Positions 7,929 through 15,339 of a DNA stretch of 35,166 bases are shown one piece after another. This stretch comes from Anaerolineaceae bacterium (GTDB lineage Bacteria > Chloroflexota > Anaerolineae > Anaerolineales > Anaerolineaceae), in NCBI GenBank assembly GCA_017417055.1, contig JAFPZX010000193.1, positions 1 through 35,166 of the forward strand, in the 5' to 3' direction. Both the position numbers and the translations under genes were made by a program. Under the pieces are notes generated by a model. It was given only the letters and a program-made list of their open reading frames with translations. It was not told the DNA's origin and searched no databases. Every line of letters starts with the position of its first letter. The stretch's first letter is position 1.

Positions 7929-8560
7929 AACAGGTCAACCGTACCAAACTGCCTATCGCCCGCATCGCCGAGACCCGGAAGGATGTAGCCATTTTCATTG
8001 AGCTTTTCATCGATAGCTGCCAGGTGAATGTCAATATCCGGATGAGCCTTATGGAGCGCTTCAACCCCTTCCGGCGCACCGATGAGCCCGACAAAGCGAA
8101 TGCTCTTCGCACCCCATTTTTTCAGAATATCCGCAACGGCTATGGCAGATCCGCCGGTGGCAAGCATCGGATCCAAAATCAGACAATGCTCAACCGTCCG
8201 GTAATTTGCCAGTTTATTATAGTATTCAACGGGTTTCAGCGTCTCTTCGTTGCGGTATAAACCGATATGGAGCACACATGCATTCGGGATCAGGTTCCAG
8301 ATGCCGTCAACCATGCCCAGACCGGCACGCAGGATCGGGATCAGTGCGATTTTTTCAGCCAGGACATTTGTTGTCGTCTGCATCAGCGGCGTCTCGATCA
8401 CCTTGGAAACAAGCGGCAGATCACGGGTCGCTTCATAACATAACAATGTTCCCAGTTCACTGACCAATGACCGGAATTCATTCGGCTTCGTGTTTTTGTC
8501 GCGCAAAATCGATAATTTATGTTGGATCAACGGATGGTTTGAGACAATCGTATTCGGCAT
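7925..8560 (-). CDS. upp: Uracil phosphoribosyltransferase
   Basis: Salvages uracil by joining it to PRPP, giving UMP and pyrophosphate in the cytoplasm. The 211-residue length matches the family (about 208). The PRPP-binding loop [13 protein letters not shown] and the C-terminal uracil-binding segment [12 protein letters not shown] are both present. A longer frame starts at 8581, but GGAG at about 8566-8569 lies 5 nt before ATG 8560, and [20 protein letters not shown] is the usual N-terminus, so 8560 is chosen. The stop codon is embedded in a family R repeat. No other pyrimidine genes are adjacent. Confidence 0.96.
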   Translation of the reverse strand: MPNTIVSNHPLIQHKLSILRDKNTKPNEFRSLVSELGTLLCYEATRDLPLVSKVIETPLMQTTTNVLAEKIALIPILRAGLGMVDGIWNLIPNACVLHIGLYRNEETLKPVEYYNKLANYRTVEHCLILDPMLATGGSAIAVADILKKWGAKSIRFVGLIGAPEGVEALHKAHPDIDIHLAAIDEKLNENGYILPGLGDAGDRQFGTVDLF

Positions 8561-8594
8561 ATACTCTCCAATCTTTCCCATAAAATCATGAAAA

Positions 8595-8789
8595 CTAAAA
8601 TTTTTTATCTATCCCGGCCTGTTTCATAATTGCTTCTGCCGTATATTTTGATTTTATTTTTGAATCAACGGTTATATTTCTCTTTGTAATAGGACTGTAC
8701 CATATATCATGGTCGCCTTTTCCACGCCGTTTGAAATAACATCCATTTTCTGATAGCAATTCTCTTACTTTTTTTTCGTATTCTGCCAT
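8595..8789 (-). CDS. hicA: HicA-type mRNA interferase toxin
   Basis: A 64-residue protein with the HicA layout: a short helix ([12 protein letters not shown]), then [14 protein letters not shown] with the conserved His of the double-stranded-RNA-binding-like fold, then a strand and helix ([12 protein letters not shown]). HicA toxins cleave mRNA and are held by their HicB partner. ATG 8789 shares its A with the TGA of the upstream gene (TGATG), giving translational coupling; a GTG immediately before is an alternative start. It is downstream of its antitoxin, a common though not universal gene order. Confidence 0.88.
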   Translation of the reverse strand: MAEYEKKVRELLSENGCYFKRRGKGDHDIWYSPITKRNITVDSKIKSKYTAEAIMKQAGIDKKF

Positions 8790-9019
8790 CACGCATAAAC
8801 CATTTCTTTGCGTTCCGTATGAAAATCCAATTGGGCTTTTGTATCAATTCCATTCAATATTAATAGTTCAGGAATTGCAAATTTGACCCGCTCTATGAGA
8901 GCATCAAATGATCCTGATTCAAGCACTAAGCCCGGGACCTCATCACTTGTGGCAACCCACACTTCTGCATCCTGATCCCACAGAAAATTAACCTTCACTT
9001 GTAAAATATCAGAATTCAT
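8789..9019 (-). CDS. HicB-like antitoxin (DUF1902 type)
   Basis: A 76-residue partner of the toxin. The pattern VKVNFLWDQDAEVWVATSDEVPGLVLES followed by SFDALIERVKFAIPELL is that of DUF1902, a compact HicB-like fold that lacks a clear DNA-binding helix at its end. The full-length HicB usually carries an RHH or HTH tail; here the protein stops after a short tail (KAQLDFHTERKEMVYA), so autoregulation may need a partner. It begins at ATG 9019 behind a weak AAAGG. It overlaps the toxin start by one base. Confidence 0.8.
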   Translation of the reverse strand: MNSDILQVKVNFLWDQDAEVWVATSDEVPGLVLESGSFDALIERVKFAIPELLILNGIDTKAQLDFHTERKEMVYA

Positions 9020-9431
9020 AATGAAACCTTTTGCACAAAATCTTTTAACCTGTATTATTCAGCACAAAATATTATAGTAACTGTTTTATTAGCATTGAGC
9101 CGCTAATCACTGAACACTTTCCCTTTCTTTATTATACTTTACAATCTTTTTTCGGAGAATATTTTTAGTGAAGCAATAATTATTTTTTCTTTACCTTTTT
9201 TCGTATCTATTAAGTACCCGAGTCAACGCAACCTGTTCTTTTGACTCAATTCTGAGTCAATGAAAACAGGCCACTTAGACTCAAACTGAACAGTTACTTT
9301 TTTTCTTTAGATTACGATTCACACTTCAATCAATATAGCTGTGACGCACACAGGGACAGGCACGCTTGTGTCGGCTTCGCGACAACAAGATGCCTGTCCC
9401 CATGTGCTTCGGTTTGAACAATTACGAATAA
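9020..9431. other. 412-nt gap with hairpins, no gene
   Basis: AT-rich region between the toxin-antitoxin start and the end of the M20 gene. It contains two TATAAT-like boxes reading towards the antitoxin (about 9076 and 9134), a hairpin TTGACTCA-ATTC-TGAGTCAA (9241-9260) whose flanks CCTGTT and AAAACAGG extend the stem, and a further TTGACTC-like half site near 9277. The hairpin at 9346-9407 is listed separately. Confidence 0.45.
9346..9407. repeat. GGGACAGGCA hairpin downstream of the M20 gene
   Basis: The arms GCACACAGGGACAGGCA (9346-9362) and TGCCTGTCCCCATGTGC (9391-9407) pair with two mismatches, and the inner CTTGTGTCG / CGACAACAAG pair too, with GCTTC at the tip. It lies 25 nt beyond the M20 stop codon and could serve as its transcription end, although no T-run follows. 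GGGACAG/CTGTCCC words also occur in the family R repeats. Confidence 0.55.
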
Positions 9432-10874
9432 TTAATACGTCTCGATGGGCGGCTGGATGTAGTCCGGCAGCGGGCAGATGTATTTTCCGCCGTTTTTCTT
9501 GAACAATTCCTTTTTGGCCTTTTCGATAATCTCCGGCCGCTCCATGGTACGGATGGCCGCGAGCGTCATCACTTCGGCAGCCCGTATCATCCCTTTGAAA
9601 CCGATGGGAGAGCAAGAAAAAGCGGTGTTCTGCCAGGTATGACCCACGTTTCCAAGACAGGCAGTCGCTACGTTCAGCTCCACCGTCGGTGTTGCATAAC
9701 CAACGTCGCCAACATCGGTGGATCCGGACTCATAGCGGTCATCTTTCGGATCAAACGGGTGAACCGTGCTGTCCAATGGTTTGCGCAGGATCTTGTCAAT
9801 ATCCTCATCCCCGAAAATTTCCGTTAGATCTTCGATAACCGTCAGCTGGGTCTGCTTGGGATAGCTGCGCAGCATATCCGCGGCCAGTTTGTAATCCCCT
9901 TCACTCCATTCAGGAGCGCCGAATTCCTGCAGGCATTCATCCATTACAGCCGCAAGCGTCTTATTCGGCGTATAATCGGAAAAGGCCATGGCGATCTCAT
10001 ACTTCATCTTTGTTCCGGTCATCAGAGCGGCGCCTTTCGCGATATCCGTCACACGCGTGAAGAGTTCCTTCATCTGTTTCACTTTCGGAGCGCGCACCTC
10101 ATACTTGATCACCGCGTGGGCCTGCACCACATTCGGCGCAGTACCGCCGGCATCGGAATAAGCATAATGCACTCTTGCCTCATCGATCATGTGTTCCCGC
10201 AGGTAATTGACGCCCACATTCATCAACTCACAGGCATCCAAAGCTGAGCGTCCAAGGTGCGGAGCGCCGCCCGCATGGGAAGCGATTCCGTCAAAAATAA
10301 AATTCGCACCCATGATCGCCACGCTGCCGCGGGACCCTACCCGATTCAGATAAGCCGGGTGCCAGGTGTAAGCAAAATCCACATTATCAAAGTAACCGGC
10401 ACGGGCAATGAACTGTTTGGAACCTGCTCCTTCTTCCGCGGGGCAACCGAAAAGAATTACCGTTCCGTTCAGATTATTTTTCACCAGATAATCCTTTGTC
10501 GCCACCGCAGCCAGCCAGGCTCCGGATCCGAGCAGGTTGTGTCCGCAGCCATGTCCGGAACCACCCGGGACAATCGGGCATTGTTCTGCTTTCGCGGCCT
10601 CCTGACTCAGGCCATCCAAAGCGTCATATTCCGCAAGGAAACCGATCACCGGTTTTCCGCTTCCGCATTTATACGTGGCAGTGAAAGCGGTGGGAATGTC
10701 GGCAATGCCAAGGTCCACTTCAAAGCCTTCTTTTTGGATCGCATCCACCATGGCAGCGGCGGATTGGGTTTCTTTATAGGCAAGCTCAGCAAACTGCCAT
10801 ATTTGCTTGGCAAGTTTTATAGCAGTTTCAGATTTTTCAGCAACTAAGTTTTTAACTTCTTCCTTTTGGCTCAT
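9432..10874 (-). CDS. M20-family amidohydrolase, AbgB-like
   Basis: A 480-residue metallopeptidase of the M20 family, subgroup of p-aminobenzoyl-glutamate hydrolase subunit B and related amidohydrolases, which split amide bonds of acylated amino acids or dipeptides in the cytoplasm. Metal-site motifs: EYDALDG, GHGCGHNLLGSG, PAEEGAGSK and the late GHTWQNTAFS. The dimerisation (lid) domain starts near SHAGGAPHLGRSALDA. AGGAGT lies 4 nt before ATG 10874. It follows the amino-acid ABC transporter on the same strand with 220 nt and a repeat between them, so it may process the imported substrate. The true substrate cannot be told from sequence. Confidence 0.9.
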   Translation of the reverse strand: MSQKEEVKNLVAEKSETAIKLAKQIWQFAELAYKETQSAAAMVDAIQKEGFEVDLGIADIPTAFTATYKCGSGKPVIGFLAEYDALDGLSQEAAKAEQCPIVPGGSGHGCGHNLLGSGAWLAAVATKDYLVKNNLNGTVILFGCPAEEGAGSKQFIARAGYFDNVDFAYTWHPAYLNRVGSRGSVAIMGANFIFDGIASHAGGAPHLGRSALDACELMNVGVNYLREHMIDEARVHYAYSDAGGTAPNVVQAHAVIKYEVRAPKVKQMKELFTRVTDIAKGAALMTGTKMKYEIAMAFSDYTPNKTLAAVMDECLQEFGAPEWSEGDYKLAADMLRSYPKQTQLTVIEDLTEIFGDEDIDKILRKPLDSTVHPFDPKDDRYESGSTDVGDVGYATPTVELNVATACLGNVGHTWQNTAFSCSPIGFKGMIRAAEVMTLAAIRTMERPEIIEKAKKELFKKNGGKYICPLPDYIQPPIETY

Positions 10875-10970
10875 ATGTACTCCTGTTCTGCCTGATCGAG
10901 GCAGTAATTATAAATCCTTGTCTACCGGGGGACTGTCCCTTTATGGGACTGTATCCCACACCAAAGAATT

Positions 10971-11072
10971 TTCTTAGGGAAAAGCTGATTCATTCCGGTG
11001 AAGGCGTGAGGACAGTTCCCCTCGTTGCTCGGGAGAACCGTCCCCAAACCTCAATAAATCAGTGCTTTTTTG
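10971..11072. repeat. Family R stem-loop repeat, copy 4
   Basis: The left end TTCTTAGGGAAAAGCTGATT and the right end CAATAAATCAGTGCTTTTTT pair imperfectly. The inner signature CATTCCGGTGAAGGCGTGAGG and GAGAACCGTCCCC closely match the copy at 892-1050. It separates the transporter ATPase gene from the M20 gene and might attenuate read-through between them. Confidence 0.6.
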
Positions 11073-11094
11073 GGAACTGTCCCCGTAATACCAA

Positions 11095-11829
11095 TTACAG
11101 AACCTGGCTCAAAAAACGAATCGTTTCCGGAGCATGCGGACAGGTGAAGATCGTCTCCGGATTCCCCTCTTCTGTGATCACGCCGTTGCAGATAAACAGC
11201 ACCCGGTCTGAAATCTCCCGCGCGAACGCCATTTCATGCGTTACGACCAGCGTCGTCATGCCCGTCTTAGCCAGATCGCTGATAACATTCAGAACCTCCT
11301 TCACCATTTCCGGATCCAGCGCGCTGGTAGGTTCATCAAAAAGCATCACTTCCGGATGCATTGCCAACGCACGAACGATGGAAAGCCGCTGTTTTTGTCC
11401 GCCGGAAAGTTTGCGGGGATATTCCGCTGCCTTTTCTTCAAGACCAACACGTTTCAACAAAGCCATAGCCTCTTCTTCCGCATCCTTTTTCGGCACTTTC
11501 TTTTCCAATGTTGGCGCCAGGGTAATGTTGTCCAGCACGGTCATGTTCGGAAAAACGTTGAAGTTCTGAAATACCATGCCGATTTTCTGTCGGTATTTAC
11601 TGATTTCCTTCTGCTTTGTCATGATGTCGGTGCCTTCAAAGAATATCTTTCCGGCATCCGGGGTCTCAAGCAGGTTCAGACAGCGCAGAAAGGTAGATTT
11701 TCCACCGCCGGAAGGGCCGATGATCGAAATCACTTCTCCCTTCATCACTGAAAGGTCGATCCCTTTCAGGACTTCAAGCTTTCCGAAGTTTTTCTTCAAA
11801 TTCTCAGTACGGATAATTTCGTCAGTCAC
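11095..11829 (-). CDS. Polar amino-acid ABC transporter, ATP-binding subunit
   Basis: A 244-residue ATPase energising uptake through the permease encoded just upstream; it acts at the inner membrane face. Walker [10 protein letters not shown] (residues 38-46), Q-loop FQNFNVFP, signature LSGGQKQR (about 140), Walker B and D-loop [12 protein letters not shown], and switch His in VVTHEM are all intact, as in GlnQ/ArtP. The ATG overlaps the end of the permease gene by 8 nt, showing translational coupling. Amino-acid specificity cannot be read from this subunit. Confidence 0.95.
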   Translation of the reverse strand: MTDEIIRTENLKKNFGKLEVLKGIDLSVMKGEVISIIGPSGGGKSTFLRCLNLLETPDAGKIFFEGTDIMTKQKEISKYRQKIGMVFQNFNVFPNMTVLDNITLAPTLEKKVPKKDAEEEAMALLKRVGLEEKAAEYPRKLSGGQKQRLSIVRALAMHPEVMLFDEPTSALDPEMVKEVLNVISDLAKTGMTTLVVTHEMAFAREISDRVLFICNGVITEEGNPETIFTCPHAPETIRFLSQVL

Positions 11830-12481
11830 TGATGGTCAATCTCCTTTCAAGCAGTACAAGAAGTTTGGAAAGAACAAAATTCACTACAAAATAAATTATA
11901 CCGACAATTGTCAAAGATTCAATCGCAAGGAACGTCGCAGACTGAACCGTTCTCTGGGCAGTCATCAATTCACCGACAAAGAACACCGAAGCCAGCGAAG
12001 TACCTTTTACTGTCGAGATAAACTCGTTGCAAAGAGCCGGTAAAATGTTTTTCACTGCCTGAGGAAGGATCACCCTCGTCATCACGTGAGTCTCGGAAAG
12101 TCCGATGGAACGGGCGGCTTCCCATTGTCCTTTATCCACCGCGTTGATTCCTGCACGGATGATTTCGGATATATATGCGGAAGCGTTCACGATCAAAGCT
12201 GTAAGGATGCACTGTGTATCGGTCAGCTCATACGGGATGATTTTCGGAAGTCCGATCCAGAAAAAATACAGCTGCAAAAGGATCGGTGTACCGCGGAGGA
12301 TTTCAATGTAGATATCCGCAATTGCCCGCAGGATTTTTGACTTTCCCATGCGCATCAGGGCGATGAGCATCCCGAGCAGCGTTCCGAAAAAGACTGTCAA
12401 TGCGGAGAGCCATAATGTACCCCCAAGACCCTTCCAGAACGTCGTGCTATACATATTCCAGAGTCGAATGATTTTATCCAA
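11822..12481 (-). CDS. Polar amino-acid ABC transporter, permease subunit
   Basis: A 219-residue HisM/GlnP-type permease with about five membrane helices. The EAA loop that docks the ATPase is visible as [22 protein letters not shown] (about residues 125-146, core EAARSIGLS). The typical N-terminal [16 protein letters not shown] is present. AAGGAG lies about 11 nt before ATG 12481. Only one permease gene is present, so the transporter is expected to use a homodimer. It lies between the binding-protein gene (106 nt upstream, with a hairpin) and the ATPase gene (8-nt overlap). Confidence 0.94.
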   Translation of the reverse strand: MDKIIRLWNMYSTTFWKGLGGTLWLSALTVFFGTLLGMLIALMRMGKSKILRAIADIYIEILRGTPILLQLYFFWIGLPKIIPYELTDTQCILTALIVNASAYISEIIRAGINAVDKGQWEAARSIGLSETHVMTRVILPQAVKNILPALCNEFISTVKGTSLASVFFVGELMTAQRTVQSATFLAIESLTIVGIIYFVVNFVLSKLLVLLERRLTISD

Positions 12482-12543
12482 AACAGCGCTCCTTACATAA
12501 ACTTGTTTTGTTGATCTGCCTTCTCAGGTAATTTCTCATCGCA

Positions 12544-12578
12544 GCACCGGTGACAGGCATCGCGTCTGTCACCGGTGC
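12544..12578. terminator. 13-bp perfect hairpin between binding-protein and permease genes
   Basis: GCACCGGTGACAG (12544-12556) and its exact complement (12566-12578) around a 9-nt loop, 10 nt after the binding-protein stop codon. No T-run follows on the minus strand. Such stems after solute-binding-protein genes commonly protect the upstream mRNA or partly stop transcription, so that the binding protein is made in excess (inference from similar operons). Confidence 0.65.
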
Positions 12579-12587
12579 GATTCATTC

Positions 12588-13430
12588 TCAATTATTGTCA
12601 AGTCCCAGTGTCTTGGCATACGCTTTGTATTCATTCATCCATTCAATATATTGGCCGGATTCAAGAATATCATCGATCACGCCGTTGATGACTACCATCA
12701 GGGATTCCGTCCCATCCATCGGGCAGGCGATAACGGTACCCTCTTCATCCTCTTTTACATCAAATTTGAAACTCGTTGTCGAAAGGCCGCCGTTCGCTTC
12801 TGCATACAACTTACCGGAGGAAATCGCGGTGATGCAGACATCCGCTTTATTTTCAGAAACCGCCAGATAGGCGTCCGTCATGTTTGCGACCAATTTGAAA
12901 TTCTTTGCATTATTGCAGTATTTGTTATAAAGACCTTCCTGATAGGAACCGGACTGCGTGATCACAGTGGCATTGACGAGATCTTCGATAGAAGTATATT
13001 TATCAACGTCCTCTTCCCGCACCAGGAATCCATATCCGTCATCTTCACTATCTTCCGAATAATAATATCCTTTGGAAAGACGCATAGCCATGGCACGCTG
13101 CTCATTATAGGCAATCGCGGAAATCGCCATGTCACATTTTCCGGCAGCAGTCCCGGCCAATACCGCTGAAAAATCCAACGGGTTGAGTTTGAGTTCTACA
13201 CCAATCGTATCAGCGATCAGTTTTGCCAGTTCAATGTCGGAACCGACATACTGTTCATCACCTGTTTTATTCGGATCGATGAATTCGTTCGGCGCCCAGT
13301 AAGGTTCCGTACAGAATTCGATATACCCTTTCTCTTTGATCTGCTCCAGGCGGTCACCCTTTGCCATCGCGGGAACAACAGCAGCCATCATAATGGCAAG
13401 GACAAAAATAATGGATAAAAGCTTTTTCAT
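12588..13430 (-). CDS. Polar amino-acid ABC transporter, substrate-binding protein
   Basis: A 280-residue exported binding protein of the family-3 type (SBP_bac_3). The signal peptide MKKLLSIIFVLAIMMAAVVPAMA ends at AMA-KGD, with no lipobox Cys. The mature start RLEQIKEKGYIEFCTEPYWAPNEF and later GSDIELAKLIADTIGVELKL and MAISAIAYNEQRA are family hallmarks. It is unusual in being non-lipidated in an organism that probably lacks an outer membrane; the uncleaved signal may act as an anchor. It is the first gene of the transporter operon, under a promoter with a palindromic operator. Confidence 0.93.
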   Translation of the reverse strand: MKKLLSIIFVLAIMMAAVVPAMAKGDRLEQIKEKGYIEFCTEPYWAPNEFIDPNKTGDEQYVGSDIELAKLIADTIGVELKLNPLDFSAVLAGTAAGKCDMAISAIAYNEQRAMAMRLSKGYYYSEDSEDDGYGFLVREEDVDKYTSIEDLVNATVITQSGSYQEGLYNKYCNNAKNFKLVANMTDAYLAVSENKADVCITAISSGKLYAEANGGLSTTSFKFDVKEDEEGTVIACPMDGTESLMVVINGVIDDILESGQYIEWMNEYKAYAKTLGLDNN

Positions 13431-13485
13431 AAATACCTCTCTTTTTCTGTGTATCTCCCGATACCTTGTTTTCTAAGATGCTTTC

Positions 13486-13513
13486 ATTATATCACTTTAT
13501 CATGATAAAGCAA
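13486..13513 (-). promoter_or_regulatory. Transporter promoter with perfect palindromic operator
   Basis: On the minus strand TTGCTT (13508-13513), 16 nt, TATAAT (13486-13491). The perfect 16-bp palindrome CTTTATCATGATAAAG (13495-13510) fills the spacer and overlaps the -35 box. A dimeric repressor bound there would block RNA polymerase. The regulator is not encoded nearby and I cannot name it. Confidence 0.75.
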
Positions 13514-13552
13514 TAAAGTATTGAAAAATATGACATCTTAATTTTTTATGAG

Positions 13553-13697
13553 AATTACCGCAGATATAAAGCTCACCAAGGTCTGCCTTTTTGTTGCCGC
13601 GCAGCAGACACAAAAAGATGAAACGTTATGTGTGGAGTCTTGAATTCATTTATCATGGCACATGTAATGATCTGCTGGGATAATCAGCGTTTCCTCA
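13553..13697 (+). repeat. Dispersed repeat S, copy 2, with a family R-like end
   Basis: 13553-13636 (AATTACCGCAGATATAAAGC ... GATGAAACG) matches the minus strand of 7601-7680. It is followed at about 13681 by AATCAGCGTTTCCTCA, which resembles the right end of family R elements. The block fills the space between the transporter promoter and the promoter of the next operon. Confidence 0.45.
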
Positions 13698-13712
13698 TGG
13701 TACAGTAACTTT

Positions 13713-13808
13713 TTAATATTAGAATTTTATTTATTTTCTAATATACCCTTGACTTTTTTAAAAAGACCAGTTATAATGCGTTTTATTAGAAATAAAATTT
13801 TATAATAT
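13713..13808 (+). promoter_or_regulatory. Strong promoter inside a long inverted repeat
   Basis: TTGACT (13749-13754), 17 nt, TATAAT (13772-13777) is a near-consensus sigma-70 promoter. It is bracketed by inverted arms: AATATTAGAATTTTATTTATTTTCTAATA upstream (about 13715-13743, core TTTATTTTCTAA at 13730-13741) and TATTAGAAATAAAATTTTATAATATT downstream (about 13785-13810, core TTAGAAATAAAA). The layout suggests a repressor binding on both sides of the promoter. The core word TTAGAAAATAAA also precedes the next gene at 15291-15302. Confidence 0.65.
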
Positions 13809-13838
13809 TCATCAAATTCAAAGAAAGGAGGAGTGAAT

Positions 13839-15026
13839 ATGAACACTATGGCAGCTGAAATGATGGAAATTGCAGATCAAGTGAATCAAAATGATATTCA
13901 AGACGCGGGCGGCGGAAGAGACAACCGTGGGATCCTGACGCCGGTCAGAGCCGCAGATCTGCCCGATGAGCCTGCCAATGTGTTTTCCAATGCTCCTGCC
14001 GAATTTGAAGAACGATCCCGCCTGCTTTGGTACGACACGCAGAAATTATATTATCATGCCTGCACCGCCAACCGCTTTTCTGAAAATTATCTGAAATATT
14101 CAGAAGAATTAGAAAAAAGCGTAAAACAGATGGGCAGCGTCTGTCTGACAAAAGCAGCTTTGGAACAAAAAGGAATGGAATTTCCAAACCTTTCCGAGTT
14201 AAATACAGAAGAACTTGTCCGCATAAGCTCCTACCATCTGCGCAAGGCACATGCCGCTTTGGAAGGAATCTACAAGGACAACAGTCTGTTGGGACTGAGC
14301 TACCTGAAACAAGAATTCCGCTGGTCAGCCCTCATCGGTCGTCTGGAAGCAACTGAAGTCAAGATCCAAAAAATCAAAGACGGAAAACTGAATGCAGATG
14401 ACCTGTTCAAACAGGATGAAAGTTTTCGCGGCGCACAACGAACAAATGATAAAAGCGACCAGGAATCAGCACAGCGGTTTCAGGTGAATCCTTCTGCCCT
14501 GCCTATCGACGGATCCATGGCAAAAAGGATGATTTCCCTTGAAAAGACAGCACAAAAACAGGCACAAGAAGCCCGAAAAGAAAAACTACACAAGATCAGA
14601 GAACTGGAAAAACTGGAACGGAAATTGGACCGCACACCCGGCACCTTCAAACCTTCAATGATCGAACTGAAGAAAGAAGATAAACGGTGGGTAGACGAAC
14701 ATAACGCCGAATACCTGCGGAAAGAAATCGCAAAGATGGAAGCAGCAGAGCGGGAAGAACAAATACCAACGGAAATTCCGGAAACACGGGAACCTGTTCC
14801 CGGAGAGATCAGCGAAGCGGAGGCGCGGAAGATCCTGATGGATGAGGCGATGAAGCGGGGCGATCAACAGGCGATTCTGGAAATCCCGCTGGAAGATTCG
14901 CAAACCTTCTATCAGCGCTGGGTTCGATGGTGCGAATCAGTTACGAAAAGGAAGAATCCCGTGCCAGGTCCTTCAAATGAAAAAAGAAAGGCACTTAGGG
15001 AAAAGCGCAAGAAAAACAAGCATTAG
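13839..15026 (+). CDS. Unrecognised coiled-coil-rich protein at the head of the TerB/BrxD/helicase locus
   Basis: A 395-residue soluble protein that I cannot assign to a family. Its N-terminal 50 residues look disordered; residues 60-180 are helical with aromatic positions (LLWYDTQKLYYHAC, YLKQEFRWSALIGRLEA); residues 220-300 are highly charged and likely coiled coil (QEARKEKLHKIRELEKLERKL core); the C-terminus ends in a very basic tail (KRKALREKRKKNKH), perhaps for nucleic acid. ATG 13839 is chosen over GTG 13833 because the GGAGG (13827-13831) touches the GTG but is 7 nt from the ATG. It lies 313 nt before the TerB-domain gene, same strand, with a shared promoter word, so a joint role is suggested but unproven. 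Confidence 0.75.
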   Translation: MNTMAAEMMEIADQVNQNDIQDAGGGRDNRGILTPVRAADLPDEPANVFSNAPAEFEERSRLLWYDTQKLYYHACTANRFSENYLKYSEELEKSVKQMGSVCLTKAALEQKGMEFPNLSELNTEELVRISSYHLRKAHAALEGIYKDNSLLGLSYLKQEFRWSALIGRLEATEVKIQKIKDGKLNADDLFKQDESFRGAQRTNDKSDQESAQRFQVNPSALPIDGSMAKRMISLEKTAQKQAQEARKEKLHKIRELEKLERKLDRTPGTFKPSMIELKKEDKRWVDEHNAEYLRKEIAKMEAAEREEQIPTEIPETREPVPGEISEAEARKILMDEAMKRGDQQAILEIPLEDSQTFYQRWVRWCESVTKRKNPVPGPSNEKRKALREKRKKNKH

Positions 15027-15339
15027 GTATTAGGCAATAGGAAATGGATATAGGCAATAGTGAGCCGGAATCGGTTGATTTCGGCTGTTTTTGGTTTGGT
15101 TGTTATACCCTGATGTGGTATCGAACCGTTAGTTTCGTCCCCGCCGCCTTATACCGGGAGAAGCAAATCAACAGAATTATCCGTCGGCAAGATGATGGGG
15201 ACAGTCTGAAGGTCCAACCCACGATGGCTACCCCTTGTATAGGCGTTCGGGATGGTAAATGAAACTCATAATTAATTCAATTATCGTAAATTAGAAAATA
15301 AACTGTATAATTGGGTAGCTGTAATAAAAGAGGTGCGAA
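15027..15339 (+). promoter_or_regulatory. 313-nt leader of the TerB-domain gene
   Basis: No coding sequence is apparent. A 10-bp direct repeat TAGGCAATAG occurs at 15031-15040 and 15051-15060. The regulatory word TTAGAAAATAAA (15291-15302) is followed by TATAAT (15306-15311); the best -35 candidate, TTATCG, is weak and spaced 19 nt. The leader probably holds a second promoter, or a read-through control point, for the downstream trio. Confidence 0.45.

Noticed and set aside
15044-15262. Open frame of 72 codons between the 395-aa gene and the TerB gene
   Set aside because: No ribosome binding site, composition unlike a protein, and it contains part of a direct repeat; treated as leader.
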